Of a DNA stretch of 62,267 nt, positions 7,340 to 16,894 are shown in pieces. The DNA lies in the NCBI GenBank assembly GCA_020724545.1, contig DYGR01000012.1:1-62267 (forward strand), in the 5' to 3' direction. The stretch is from Candidatus Methanoperedens nitratireducens. GTDB taxonomy: Archaea; Halobacteriota; Methanosarcinia; Methanosarcinales; Methanoperedenaceae. Position 1 is the stretch's first letter. The number at the start of each line of letters is the position of its first letter. The notes under the pieces were generated by a model. That model saw nothing but the letters and a program-made list of their open reading frames with translations. It was not told where the DNA came from and searched no databases. The translations under genes and the position numbers were made by a program.

Positions 7340-9346
7340 TCTGGATATCGATACCTTAAATACCGGGATTGCGCTGGTATTGCCTCTTTTCCATATGAGA
7401 AACTGCTGCTGAACCCCGTCCCTTGTATGATATGCATCCGAGTATACCTTTTCAGGGACTATGAATTCTGGCTGGATTATCTTTTTTGTATTATTAAGTT
7501 TTAGCTCCCCGATGGTTATATTCATTTTGCCCCTGACAACCTCAAAAACCAGGGTATCGTAGCCCACATCCTGCAGCGTGATCTCAAACCTGGAATCATA
7601 GTCCGCATCAGGGATCGTTAAAACTATGCCCCCGTATCCGGGGTTCTGGATAGATCTTGAATGGTTTTTTGCCTCGCTCCATGCTTCTCCATATATCCAT
7701 CCATTATTACTTTTGGTCCAGTTATCTGCCGGTTCGCCTATGAATATCGCTGGTTCCTCCATTCTGGCAAAGGTGTTATTTGAGTGCCGTTTGAACACGT
7801 AGGAAGAGATACCATACCGATCTGTGAATTTTCCCTCGTTCTCATAATATACAAGGTACTCATTAAGGAAATCGTTCATAGACCAGGAAAACGAGATATC
7901 GGTGGTGTAGAGCACATATCCGGGGTCAATTTTTGTGTACTTATCCACAAGTACGATATAGGTAGCATTTAGCTCACTCCGGGAATCAAGTGGAAATGTT
8001 CCAAGTGCATTGCCCTTATACCCGAGCCAGTAGAGATTGATATTGTTTTGCGTATTGCCCATATAGAATGCGCCTTTTATACCGCTGTATGCCTCAAGAA
8101 CAGGGTAATGGGCATTTGTAATAAAGAATTCTCCGCCTCTGCTTAAGTCTTTATTATCTGTGATATAATAAGGGGTATTATTGTTTGAGATATATCTTGC
8201 CACATCTTTTAAGGAATCTATATGCCACCAGTCATCGATAAGAGCAGCCGAATAGATAGAGCCATCAACAGTGCTGCTGTAATCAGAAGATAATCCTGCC
8301 AGGAGGAATACTATCAATATGGCTGCGGTATATCTTCTGAAGGTTCTTATTTTATAAATTATCTTCTCCATGGAATACCCGAAAAATATGCAAATAGATG
8401 GCGCCAGGATCAGAAGGTAGCGTGCAAAATAGGTCCCGGAGAAAGTTGTGAAGATAATTATGTTTAATAGAAAAGCCAGCACGTAAAAGGCGCTCAGGTA
8501 ATGCCGCTCATGAAGAGCCCTCTCGGTCAGCAACCCAAGTCCAATCATAGAGATAACAAAGGATATGAACCCTATATGAGTGCTTACAGTTATCAATGCC
8601 CAGTTAAAAGCAATCTCTTGTCCCACACTCCATCCATAAGAGGTTTTTAGGATAACCCACGGAAAATAGATGCTCTGCCCGAGGAGCAGGGATATCAGGA
8701 GTATTACAGCAGCGTATGGAATCATAAACTGGATTATTCTGAGGGGTTTTTGGTTTATTATCAGTAAGTGGATAATGGTTATCAGCAGAAAAACACCGGC
8801 ATAGACCTTGGTGAATGTCGCAAGGCCAAACATGACTCCTGCTACCTGCAGGAGATATAATCTATCAGATGATATGTACTTTGAATAAAAGTAAATACCC
8901 GATGTTATGAAAAGGACTGTAAGCATATCCAGTGTTGCAAACCTGGAATAAGCCACAAAGTAAGGGTTAAGAGCAAAAATAAACGAGGCTATAATCCCTG
9001 TAATAGTACTGTATTCCGAGCCTAATTTGTAGACAGAGTAAGTAACGATTACTGATATCAATACCGTTACTGAGCGGAATAAAAACTCATCGCTCATAAA
9101 ATTAAAAATTTTATAGATAATAGCCATCAGTATAAAATAAACTGGAGGATGGGCTGTACCCAGCATCCTCATGCTCTGCCAATCATAACCATTTGCTGCC
9201 ACGTCCTTCACGATCTTTACATAAATGGCTTCATCAAAAACAAACGAATGATCATCTATGCCGATCACCCGCACAGTAAATGCAAATAGCAGCACAAGAG
9301 ATACGATGAATCTATTTTTTAAATGCTCCATGTTTTTTAATTGCAT
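7316..9346 (-). CDS. Family 39-type membrane glycosyltransferase
   Basis: 676 residues. About 10-12 transmembrane helices fill residues ~10-360, followed by a ~300-residue soluble domain outside the membrane. The first loop contains the acidic motif DEAIY (~residue 38) and the sequence AHPPVYF, as in PMT/ArnT-like enzymes (GT39, Glycos_transf PF13231) that move sugars from polyprenyl phosphate to an acceptor on the outer face. The start overlaps the end of the Gfo/Idh gene by 35 bases; an alternative ATG five codons in gives a shorter overlap. Last gene of a four-gene minus-strand operon. Confidence 0.8.
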   Translation of the reverse strand: MQLKNMEHLKNRFIVSLVLLFAFTVRVIGIDDHSFVFDEAIYVKIVKDVAANGYDWQSMRMLGTAHPPVYFILMAIIYKIFNFMSDEFLFRSVTVLISVIVTYSVYKLGSEYSTITGIIASFIFALNPYFVAYSRFATLDMLTVLFITSGIYFYSKYISSDRLYLLQVAGVMFGLATFTKVYAGVFLLITIIHLLIINQKPLRIIQFMIPYAAVILLISLLLGQSIYFPWVILKTSYGWSVGQEIAFNWALITVSTHIGFISFVISMIGLGLLTERALHERHYLSAFYVLAFLLNIIIFTTFSGTYFARYLLILAPSICIFFGYSMEKIIYKIRTFRRYTAAILIVFLLAGLSSDYSSTVDGSIYSAALIDDWWHIDSLKDVARYISNNNTPYYITDNKDLSRGGEFFITNAHYPVLEAYSGIKGAFYMGNTQNNINLYWLGYKGNALGTFPLDSRSELNATYIVLVDKYTKIDPGYVLYTTDISFSWSMNDFLNEYLVYYENEGKFTDRYGISSYVFKRHSNNTFARMEEPAIFIGEPADNWTKSNNGWIYGEAWSEAKNHSRSIQNPGYGGIVLTIPDADYDSRFEITLQDVGYDTLVFEVVRGKMNITIGELKLNNTKKIIQPEFIVPEKVYSDAYHTRDGVQQQFLIWKRGNTSAIPVFKVSISRLPYPAKP

Positions 9347-10328
9347 CCAGTATCTCTACTATGTATATAGACTCTTTAAGCTTATTTAAATTATTTAATC
9401 CTTTTTTAATAAGATTAATAAAATCCGTATCCTGATCCAGATAGGATCTGCCCAGAGCCCACATGGGATTCCTGAGGTCCATATTTTTTGGATAAATGTT
9501 ATGGGTTCCTTTCCTTGTCCTGTATTCCTTTATCCTGCCGCTGTATATCTCAGGAGCAAGAACCCCCTGGTCGCCTACAATCTTAATGGTCTTGAGATCT
9601 CCTGTATGCAGGTACTCCGAAAGCGGCGCCCATATTGCCTGCAGGTGACCTGTGGTGCCGTTCTCAAATCTTATAGAGATATTGGCGATATTATCAACAG
9701 GCAGGTCATCGTATATACCTGTGAATCCATAGGCCTCCACGATAGTGCTGTCCATGAACCAGGAGCTTATATCGATCAGGTGGCATAAGCCGTCTGTCAG
9801 TACACCGCCTCCCTTATCCGGATCCAGATAGAATGTTTTGTCCTCTCGCATATAAGCTGCTTCGGCAAGATAATACCCGTTTACTGTGATAACCCTGCCG
9901 ATATGTCCTCTCTTTAAGAGTTTCTTGGCTAATCTTAACTGCGGCATGAATCTGAGATTATAGCCAGTCTCGACAATAAGGCCGGTATCCCCGGCTAATC
10001 TTTTAATATCAACTGCCTCGTCTGCCGTCATGCATAGTGGTTTTTCAACAAACACATGCCTGCCGTGCTTCAGGCAATCTATTACCAGGGCATGATGTGT
10101 ATGGGGAGGTGTCAGTATAAAAACAGCATCCACATGGTCAAGGAACCCCCTGTAATCCTGGAAGCTTCTGCATGCCTTAATACCAAAGCGCTTGCAGGTG
10201 TTCTCCAGGGCTTTCATATCAGTATCCGAGACAAAGATCGATTTTATATCGGGGTTTTTAATTAGGATCGGAAGATGAACACTTCTTGCTATGTTTCCGC
10301 AGCCAATGACCCCTATATTGATCTTCAT
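9312..10328 (-). CDS. Gfo/Idh/MocA-family oxidoreductase
   Basis: 338 residues. An N-terminal Rossmann fold opens with IGVIGCGNIARS (NAD(P)-binding glycine motif) and is followed by VEKPLC (residues ~92-97), whose Lys is the conserved catalytic or substrate-binding residue. The C-terminal alpha/beta domain has GGGVLTDGLCHLID, including the conserved Asp and His. Such enzymes oxidise or reduce sugars, often nucleotide sugars for surface glycans. It lies between a GT39-like gene and a DUF362 gene in one operon, so a role in making an unusual sugar is likely. Confidence 0.85.
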   Translation of the reverse strand: MKINIGVIGCGNIARSVHLPILIKNPDIKSIFVSDTDMKALENTCKRFGIKACRSFQDYRGFLDHVDAVFILTPPHTHHALVIDCLKHGRHVFVEKPLCMTADEAVDIKRLAGDTGLIVETGYNLRFMPQLRLAKKLLKRGHIGRVITVNGYYLAEAAYMREDKTFYLDPDKGGGVLTDGLCHLIDISSWFMDSTIVEAYGFTGIYDDLPVDNIANISIRFENGTTGHLQAIWAPLSEYLHTGDLKTIKIVGDQGVLAPEIYSGRIKEYRTRKGTHNIYPKNMDLRNPMWALGRSYLDQDTDFINLIKKGLNNLNKLKESIYIVEILDAIKKHGAFKK

Positions 10329-10336
10329 TTTCCCAC

Positions 10337-11404
10337 CTATATATCAATTTTAGTAGTTCTGCGAAGCATAATTGAGGCTGCATCGCGGTATGATATCTTC
10401 TGCTTCAGCATCTCCCTGTCTACGGCTCCAAGGGCGTCGCCAACAAATGCAATAGAGTTGCCGAGCATCTCAAGACGCCTCCCGAGGGATGCGACATAAA
10501 AACCAAGCCTTGTAGTACTGTAGGGCAGAAACCGCATCGTTTTATATGGGTCTGGATTATCAAGGAGTTCTGCCTCGCCGGTGATCTGTATATCTCTTTT
10601 ACCAAGAACATTCTTTGCCAGTTCAAGATGAGGTACTTTTTTTATTCCCATGTAGGCCGCTGCCACGAGGTCTGTAGATAAAACATCATCCCCTGCTATA
10701 AAAACATTATCCTGCCTGAGCAATCCATCCACAGGCCCCCTGCCCTCAACGCCCATATTACCCTCAATAATAGTGAGATCCGGTCTGTAGAATCCCATGA
10801 GATCAACAATAATGCTGTCAAGAAAGGGATGAAGGCTCTCCTTATTCTTCCTTGTGATCAGGCCAAAAAGATTCTTTGCTCCCAGGCTCACCTTTGTAAA
10901 AACATGGGTCTTCAATCGTGCCATATCTATCAGGCATTCGCATTCGTACAGTGTAAGGGGAATATTAAGCGTGCCAATAATCAGCCCGTCTATATCCACC
11001 TTCACCGAATCATCCTTTGATAGGTTTACGATCTCGGTGTGTTCGAGCTCTTTATACCCAAGCCGCTTAAAAGCGATGTCAGCATTCAGGGCTGTGGCAT
11101 CGGATTCAACAACCTTTATCTGAGCATCCGGGTTGATCTCCAGTATGCGCGCTATCACATCCCTCACGGATTCAACGCTCGTTGTTACTGGAGAAGATGC
11201 TATTGTGCACAGGTTTACTTTGATAGCATAGTTATTAACTTCAGGAAGGTTTTTAAAAGCTGCTGCCATCACCTCTTCTGATGTCCTTCCGATGGTTACT
11301 GATGAAGTCCCGGTTCCCATGCGGTTATAATAAGAGCCGGATGTAATTAAGCTTTTTAATAACAGAAAAAGGCCGCCCAGGATCGCCAGTAGAAGCTCTA
11401 TCAT
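10337..11404 (-). CDS. DUF362 family protein, membrane-anchored
   Basis: 355 residues with one N-terminal transmembrane helix (residues ~3-22). The DUF362 domain follows: IKVNLC, then DMARLKTHVFTKVSLGAKNLFGL and later a GD-rich stretch GDDVLSTDLVAAAYMG. Some DUF362 proteins carry iron-sulfur clusters, but no ferredoxin-type Cys set is seen here. Start and stop overlap the upstream membrane protein gene by four bases, showing translational coupling. Function is not established. Confidence 0.8.
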   Translation of the reverse strand: MIELLLAILGGLFLLLKSLITSGSYYNRMGTGTSSVTIGRTSEEVMAAAFKNLPEVNNYAIKVNLCTIASSPVTTSVESVRDVIARILEINPDAQIKVVESDATALNADIAFKRLGYKELEHTEIVNLSKDDSVKVDIDGLIIGTLNIPLTLYECECLIDMARLKTHVFTKVSLGAKNLFGLITRKNKESLHPFLDSIIVDLMGFYRPDLTIIEGNMGVEGRGPVDGLLRQDNVFIAGDDVLSTDLVAAAYMGIKKVPHLELAKNVLGKRDIQITGEAELLDNPDPYKTMRFLPYSTTRLGFYVASLGRRLEMLGNSIAFVGDALGAVDREMLKQKISYRDAASIMLRRTTKIDI

Positions 11405-12918
11405 CTTACCTCGTAGATATATATCTTATTCTCACTATGTACTAATTTCAGGGATTCCAGACTTATCTCTTCCTTGCTGTATACATAATCCGGTTTTAGC
11501 TCTAACAGGATTTCCTCTTTCATCTCAGTATTTCCTCTGAAAAAACCCAGGCTTTTATTAATGCTCTCTTCACTCGATCCCAGCCTTCCCCGCATAATGG
11601 ATATTACCTTCTGGCCACCAATCACTCCGATTGCTTCCGAGCTTCCCGGGGTTGCCAGGACAACCGCATCTGGTGGAGCATTATCTCTTAGCCACAGGAT
11701 CGCCCCGTATTCCTCTGGCCCCATTATCAGCGGTATATCATCCCTATAAGCAGGGGTTGAACTGATCTGAAGAATTAAGATTATAACAACAAGTGCTGCA
11801 GCAATTCTTTTATTCCTGATTGATCGATATATGTGGTACAGTCCAATCCCGGCCAGAATCATCAGGATCTCAGAGATATACAAAACCACTCGCTCATACG
11901 GGGCTAAAAAGGCATATCCAAGGTAGATGTACGCCAGTATAAGGGGAAGAAGCGCATCCACCGACAATGGAAGTATTTTTGCCTCATTCTCCATCATTGT
12001 TTTAAAGAGGCCGAAAATTGAGAGTCCGAAGGCTATTATTCCCATGTATGCCGGGAACTGCATTACAGCGACGAATCCATTGATCGGGTCCGAGCGCGGG
12101 AAGATCAGTACCTTAAGTATCTTTACAATATAGCTTATAACAGAACCCTCAAAAGGGACGATCACAAGCAGCAAAACAAGTAATATGGCAATGGAGATGA
12201 GGAATCTGTTTTTATTATGCTTGACGATCCGGGGATTAAATATCATGTAGAGGCCAAATATCGGAATGAATATGATCGCTGAGGCCGGATGCGCTAACGT
12301 AGTGCCTGCAAAGACAAACAGAAGTATCGGAAGATATTTACCTGAAACCAGGGATTTTAGAAAAAGGTAGAGGATTAAAGGGATAAAGGCAAGGCCGAAA
12401 GAGGATGCAACCAGGAACCACGGGCCAAGAAAAGTTACATTACTTTTAAGGGTCATGACAAAAACAGCCGACATGAGTGCAGGAAGATCGTTCTTTGTAA
12501 GATACCGCACCAGGATAAAGGTATTAAAAGACATTATAAAGGTAAAGAGTGTGGGAAGGATCAGTCCCATCTCCAGGGCAGGGATTCCTGTGAAAAGACT
12601 TGATAACGCAACAAGGAGATTGTAGTTAATCTGCCACATAGCAGAGTTGGTATTTGTAACACCGTGGGCTTCTTCATTGAAATTGATATAATATGGATTC
12701 CCGACAAGAAATGGATTATACAGGATTATTTTTTCCTCTTTCAAAATTTCTTGAGAGATCCTTATATTATGCCACTCATCTGCATGAAACGGGAACCTGT
12801 AATTAAAATGAGGGCTGCCTGTTATGTAAATACTTAATATGATTAATAACAGTATGTAAGCCAGGGGTCTATTAGCCGCCCATCTTATAGATAGGTTCAT
12901 AGCATGAATATGAGACAT
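11401..12918 (-). CDS. Polytopic membrane protein, glycosyltransferase-like
   Basis: 505 residues with roughly ten transmembrane helices (residues ~15-380) and a ~120-residue soluble C-terminal part. The first loop contains FHADEWHN, an acidic/His motif placed as in GT-C enzymes that use polyprenyl-linked sugars. The C-terminal region has GAILWLRDNAPPDAVV, also common in archaeal GT-C-like proteins. First gene of the four-gene minus operon; its upstream region faces the hdrE promoter. Confidence 0.7.
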   Translation of the reverse strand: MSHIHAMNLSIRWAANRPLAYILLLIILSIYITGSPHFNYRFPFHADEWHNIRISQEILKEEKIILYNPFLVGNPYYINFNEEAHGVTNTNSAMWQINYNLLVALSSLFTGIPALEMGLILPTLFTFIMSFNTFILVRYLTKNDLPALMSAVFVMTLKSNVTFLGPWFLVASSFGLAFIPLILYLFLKSLVSGKYLPILLFVFAGTTLAHPASAIIFIPIFGLYMIFNPRIVKHNKNRFLISIAILLVLLLVIVPFEGSVISYIVKILKVLIFPRSDPINGFVAVMQFPAYMGIIAFGLSIFGLFKTMMENEAKILPLSVDALLPLILAYIYLGYAFLAPYERVVLYISEILMILAGIGLYHIYRSIRNKRIAAALVVIILILQISSTPAYRDDIPLIMGPEEYGAILWLRDNAPPDAVVLATPGSSEAIGVIGGQKVISIMRGRLGSSEESINKSLGFFRGNTEMKEEILLELKPDYVYSKEEISLESLKLVHSENKIYIYEVR

Positions 12919-12950
12919 AACCTAATCCAGTTTCCTAATAACGAAATCCT

Positions 12951-12958
12951 AATATAAA
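12951..12958 (+). promoter_or_regulatory. TATA box, hdrE copy 1
   Basis: AATATAAA 58 bases before the ATG at 13009, with a GGAGG ribosome-binding site just before the start. The same promoter and leader recur before hdrE copy 2. Confidence 0.6.
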
Positions 12959-13008
12959 AGTGATTCTTAGGAGAAGAAAAGCCATTCAGGCAGATACGGA
13001 GGATAAAA

Positions 13009-13734
13009 ATGACAGAAGGCCTTGAAATATTTGGTAAGACAGTATTCGATGCGCTCTTTATGGACTGGAGAGTAATGGTTACTGTAGCGATTTTCTCGAT
13101 AATTGTATTCTTTGTAGGATTGTACCTGCAGTTAGACAAATGGGGACAGGGAGTCCCCGAAGGTGCCACAAAACCGGCAGGTGCATGGGGCACCCTTAAA
13201 TTGATAGTACACAAAATATTTGAAAGGGGCATTGGACCTGCCCTTGTGGTAATCATCCTGGACGTATTTCTACAGCGCAGGACGTGGCGCAGGAGAAAGA
13301 CGGAATGGCTGATGCACATACTCATTTTCTGGGGATGGGTGGGATTATTTATACTTACTGTGACAGCAGCTGCTGCTGAGTTCTACGGTCCTTTTGTGCT
13401 GGGCACAGGACATCAATTCTTTGCAGACGTACCGCCGGCAAGGTTCACAAGCATTGACTGGATAACTCTTGGAGGACTGAGCATCGTTATAATTACAGGC
13501 TTCTGGGCGCAGGGTCTTCGGGTGGGTTATTATGGTATTGAGGAAAGAATGCTGACAAGCGCATACGAGGCAGTGGCACCAGGGTTTTTCAACAACACTG
13601 TAGTGCTGTTCCATGGGGTATTTACGCTGCTGTTCTGCGTTGCCTATCTACCTTTCAGCAAGCTCTTCCATATGTTTGTGACCCCGCTTGTAATAATGAT
13701 ACACAAAGGTGGTTATGTAGAGGTTAACCCATAG
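13009..13734 (+). CDS. hdrE-like: HdrE-like cytochrome b subunit, copy 1, with internal deletion
   Basis: 241 residues, closely similar to the next hdrE (276 residues). HdrE is the heme-bearing membrane subunit that takes electrons from methanophenazine and passes them to HdrD. Conserved parts include the first helix, the basic loop [20 protein letters not shown] and a C-terminal helix pair with LFH motifs. Copy 1 lacks 32 residues present in copy 2, comprising a whole transmembrane helix ([16 protein letters not shown]). The junction falls on the 9-bp sequence TTTGCAGAC that flanks the segment in copy 2, so the loss is a precise in-frame repeat-mediated deletion. Helix topology after the deletion should be inverted, so the product is probably non-functional or altered. 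No hdrD follows it directly. Confidence 0.85.
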   Translation: MTEGLEIFGKTVFDALFMDWRVMVTVAIFSIIVFFVGLYLQLDKWGQGVPEGATKPAGAWGTLKLIVHKIFERGIGPALVVIILDVFLQRRTWRRRKTEWLMHILIFWGWVGLFILTVTAAAAEFYGPFVLGTGHQFFADVPPARFTSIDWITLGGLSIVIITGFWAQGLRVGYYGIEERMLTSAYEAVAPGFFNNTVVLFHGVFTLLFCVAYLPFSKLFHMFVTPLVIMIHKGGYVEVNP

Positions 13735-13774
13735 AAGATATTAAATAGTTAGTAACCTATCGAACAATATAATC

Positions 13775-13815
13775 TATCTAAACATCGCCAGGGATCGTGT
13801 GAATGATGCCAGTTT
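13775..13815 (+). pseudogene. Fossil fragment of hdrD between the two hdrE copies
   Basis: Positions 13781-13812 match hdrD positions 15792-15823 at 25 of 32 bases, and in frame they read NIARDRVNDA against [10 protein letters not shown] of intact HdrD. An in-frame TAG follows. Most differences are synonymous or conservative. This indicates that a full hdrE-hdrD unit was duplicated and the first hdrD was then almost wholly deleted. Confidence 0.75.
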
Positions 13816-13846
13816 ATAGCCCCACAGCAGTTTACAACGAAAGCTT

Positions 13847-13854
13847 AATATAAA
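13847..13854 (+). promoter_or_regulatory. TATA box, hdrE copy 2
   Basis: AATATAAA 59 bases before the ATG at 13906. The surrounding ~65 bases are near-identical to the leader of copy 1, so promoter and ribosome-binding site were duplicated with the gene. Confidence 0.65.
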
Positions 13855-13905
13855 AGTGATTCTTAGGAGAGGAAAGAGCCATTTAGGCAGATACGGAGGA
13901 TAAAA

Positions 13906-14736
13906 ATGACAGACGGCCTTGATATATTTGGTAAGACAGTATTCGATACACTCTTTATAGATTACAGGATAATGGTTGTTGTAGCGATCATTTCGATAAT
14001 CTTGTTCCTTGTAGGACTATATATGCAATTAGATAAATGGGGACGAGGAGTCCCTGAAGGTGCCACAAAACCAGTAGGTGCATGGGGTACCATTAGATTA
14101 ATGTTCCAAAAAACATTTGAAAAAGGTATAGGACCCGCCCTTGGGATTATTGTTCTGGATGTGTTTCTACAGCGCAGGATATGGCGCAGGAGAAAGACAG
14201 AATGGTTGATGCATATACTCATATTCTGGGGATGGATGGGGTTATTTATACTCACAGCGGTAGCAGGTGCCGCTGAGTTCTATGGTCCGTTCGTGGCAAA
14301 TACAGAGCCTCATTACCAATTTTTTGCAGACACCTGGAGAACACTCGAACTCCCTAATGATATCTTTGGCTACATGCTCCTTGCAGGAGTAGTGATCGCA
14401 ATAGTGAGAAGAGTTGCCTTTGCAGACGTCCCTCCAGCAAGGTTCACAAGTGTGGACTGGATAACTCTTGGAGGATTGGGCATAATTATAATTACAGGCT
14501 TCTGGGCTCAGGGTCTGCGGGTGAGTTCTGGTGTTGAGGAAAGAATGCTGGCAAGCGCATACGAGACAGTGGCGCCTGGATTTTTCAATAATCCTGTAGT
14601 GCTGTTCCATGAGGTATTCGCCCTTCTATTCATTGCTTATCTACCCTTCAGTAAGTTATTCCACATGTTTGTTACTCCGCTGGTGATAATGATCAATAAA
14701 GGCGGCTATGCAGAGATCAATCCTCAGGAGGGATAA
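13906..14736 (+). CDS. hdrE: Heterodisulfide reductase subunit E (membrane cytochrome b)
   Basis: 276 residues with about five transmembrane helices. Candidate heme-ligand His residues are in [16 protein letters not shown] and LFHMFVTP. The family (nitrate reductase gamma/HdrE) draws electrons from the membrane quinone-like carrier methanophenazine. The gene ends two bases before hdrD with GGAGG overlapping its 3' end, the normal hdrE-hdrD order of Methanosarcina. A 9-bp direct repeat inside it (14323-14331 and 14419-14427) brackets the helix missing from copy 1. This copy looks complete. Confidence 0.85.
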   Translation: MTDGLDIFGKTVFDTLFIDYRIMVVVAIISIILFLVGLYMQLDKWGRGVPEGATKPVGAWGTIRLMFQKTFEKGIGPALGIIVLDVFLQRRIWRRRKTEWLMHILIFWGWMGLFILTAVAGAAEFYGPFVANTEPHYQFFADTWRTLELPNDIFGYMLLAGVVIAIVRRVAFADVPPARFTSVDWITLGGLGIIIITGFWAQGLRVSSGVEERMLASAYETVAPGFFNNPVVLFHEVFALLFIAYLPFSKLFHMFVTPLVIMINKGGYAEINPQEG

Positions 14737-14738
14737 AA

Positions 14739-16079
14739 ATGGCAAAAAATAAACCCGCAATTTCACTTGAGAATCTCACACCCATACAGCTTATGGAATA
14801 CGATGCATGCACACGGTGCGGCGAGTGTGTAAAATACTGTCCGACATACAATGCAAGAGATAAGGATCAGGCTATCGAGCCAAGGGATAAGATCCTGCGG
14901 TGGAGGGACTTTGTGACCAGGAGCTACGGCTGGAGGGCAAAGCTCTTCGGGCCTGCTGCGATCCCTGAGGAGGAGATCAAGAAGTTCACGGACGACCTCT
15001 ATAACTGCACCACATGCGGGATGTGCGGCACAGTATGCTGCGCTGGCATAGACACCATAGAATTATGGGAATCCACACGTGCAAACCTTGTGAAGCACGG
15101 AACAGGCCCGTACGGCAAGCAGAGTCTCTTCCCCAAGCTCATAGGAGATGGACATAACCCGTATCTAAAACAGCAAAAAGACCGTCTTGCCTGGATGGCG
15201 CATGATATCAAGGTCGCAGAGAAATCTGATCTTGCGTATTTCATAGGATGCACCGCAGGATACAATCAGCAGGTTCTATGCGTCAGCACTGCAAGGATTT
15301 TGAATAAACTTGATGTTCCGTTCATGGTTCTTGGTGAGGATGAGTGGTGCTGTGCCTCAGCGCTTATAAGGACAGGACAGCAGCATATCGGTGATGTGCC
15401 AAAACAGGCTGCGCTGCACAATATCGAGGCACTTAAAGCAAGAGGTGCCAAGAGAGTAGTATTTGCATGTGCAGGATGCTTCAGGGCAGCAAAGATAGAC
15501 TGGCCGAGAGCATATGGGAAAGCATTGCCATTTGAGGCAATCCACATGTCCCAGTTACTGGCAGAGCAGCTTGACGCCGGGAAGATAAAATGGGAGAAGA
15601 GCTTTGATAAGACTGTTACCTACCATGACCCGTGCCACCTTGGAAGGCATGTGGGAGTGTTTGAAGAGCCCAGGAAAGTTTTGAAGAGCATGCCTGACAT
15701 AAAGCTTGTTGAAATGGAAAGGAACCGCCATGAGCAGAGGTGCTGCGGCGCAGGCGGAGGTGTGAAAGCTGGTATACCCGACCTTGCGCTTAATGTTGCC
15801 AAAGACCGTGTGAACGATGCCAGGGCAACAGGCGCTGAGGTATTGATCAGTGCATGTCCTTTCTGCAGGCGAAACCTCATTGACGGAAGGGATGAGCTCA
15901 AACTCGATATGAGAGTGGATGATCTTGTGGTACTATCAGCAAATCTGATGGGCCTAAGTACAGACATTAAGTCTCCAGCTCCGGGTGCGCCAAAAGAAAC
16001 GATAAGCGACCTGTTCAGGACGCAGACCATACCTCCCAAGCCGCCTGCCGAGCCAAAGAAAGAGGCTGAGAAGAAGTAG
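14739..16079 (+). CDS. hdrD: Heterodisulfide reductase subunit D
   Basis: 446 residues. Two N-terminal [4Fe-4S] motifs ([12 protein letters not shown] near residue 24 and [14 protein letters not shown] near 89) are followed by two CCG domains. The first has GCTAGYNQ and DEWCCAS, the second HDPCHLGRH and RCCGAGGG; this layout binds the noncubane clusters that reduce the CoM-S-S-CoB heterodisulfide. It works with HdrE at the membrane in energy conservation. A Lys/Pro/Glu-rich tail (~30 residues) extends the C-terminus. Related CCG proteins with other substrates exist, but the hdrE neighbour supports this call. Confidence 0.85.
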   Translation: MAKNKPAISLENLTPIQLMEYDACTRCGECVKYCPTYNARDKDQAIEPRDKILRWRDFVTRSYGWRAKLFGPAAIPEEEIKKFTDDLYNCTTCGMCGTVCCAGIDTIELWESTRANLVKHGTGPYGKQSLFPKLIGDGHNPYLKQQKDRLAWMAHDIKVAEKSDLAYFIGCTAGYNQQVLCVSTARILNKLDVPFMVLGEDEWCCASALIRTGQQHIGDVPKQAALHNIEALKARGAKRVVFACAGCFRAAKIDWPRAYGKALPFEAIHMSQLLAEQLDAGKIKWEKSFDKTVTYHDPCHLGRHVGVFEEPRKVLKSMPDIKLVEMERNRHEQRCCGAGGGVKAGIPDLALNVAKDRVNDARATGAEVLISACPFCRRNLIDGRDELKLDMRVDDLVVLSANLMGLSTDIKSPAPGAPKETISDLFRTQTIPPKPPAEPKKEAEKK

Positions 16080-16093
16080 GCATAAGCCTGCTT

Positions 16094-16894
16094 CTAACCA
16101 TTAATATCATGCGACTGAAGTGCACGAACAAGATCAGCAGTCTGCATGGCTGTAGTAATTAGCGGTATACGTTCTATCTCAGCGATTTTGGCTGCTATTT
16201 TATCAACCTGAGATGCACGGATTCCGTGAATTACAATTAAAGCAGGTTTTAAATTGGTCACTCTGATGGCTACCAGAGGCGATCTGCCTGTGGATACTCC
16301 TGTGAAAATCATTGCCCTGTCAGAACTCAATCCGTACAGCTTCATAAATTCGTTGCTGGAGAGCTGGAGAATAGCCCTTAAACTATCAACTATGGTGTAT
16401 CCATATAATGGTTTTATATGCTCACTGCCCGGGCTGTATACAACTTCTCCCCTGATCAGTTTTGTAAGTTCTCCAACAGATATGGGTGAGAGGTACTCAT
16501 GAATGTCATAAATGGCATCTGCACTAAAACCTTCTCGTAGCATGCCCTCATAGGAACGGATTTTCGCTCCCCCTCGTGCCACATCAATATGGAAGAGAGC
16601 ATCCACAATTCTGCTTATGATAAAAATACCCGGAGATTTTCTTCTTCCGCACTCATAGTCGCTTATCACAGAAGGAGAGACTTTCAGAAAAGATGCAAGA
16701 TCGGACTGGGAAATCTCAAAATTTGTGCGCCATTTTTTTAATATCTCTCCCGGTTTGTCTGAAAGTGTGATCTCCCCTGCTATTTTTTCAGCTAATTTGT
16801 TCCTGATAACCTGATAATGACTGTTAATACCAGGAGGGGAAGAGGAGAGTGTGGAAGCAATAGATGTTTTTTCGTTGAGAGTTGTGACTTTCAT
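16094..16894 (-). CDS. XRE-family transcriptional regulator
   Basis: 266 residues. An HTH_3 domain occupies residues ~48-105 (ISQSDLASFLKVSPSVISDYECGRR), followed by a ~160-residue C-terminal domain typical of archaeal regulators (COG1709-like) with GRSPLVAIRVTNLKP. The C-terminal part may bind a ligand. The start overlaps the stop of the histidine kinase gene (ATGA), so the two are made together and the regulator may be an output of the kinase. Its gene converges on hdrD with a 14-base gap. Confidence 0.8.
   Translation of the reverse strand: MKVTTLNEKTSIASTLSSSPPGINSHYQVIRNKLAEKIAGEITLSDKPGEILKKWRTNFEISQSDLASFLKVSPSVISDYECGRRKSPGIFIISRIVDALFHIDVARGGAKIRSYEGMLREGFSADAIYDIHEYLSPISVGELTKLIRGEVVYSPGSEHIKPLYGYTIVDSLRAILQLSSNEFMKLYGLSSDRAMIFTGVSTGRSPLVAIRVTNLKPALIVIHGIRASQVDKIAAKIAEIERIPLITTAMQTADLVRALQSHDING

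Noticed and set aside
15620-16039. 139-residue minus-strand frame
   Set aside because: Shadow of hdrD.
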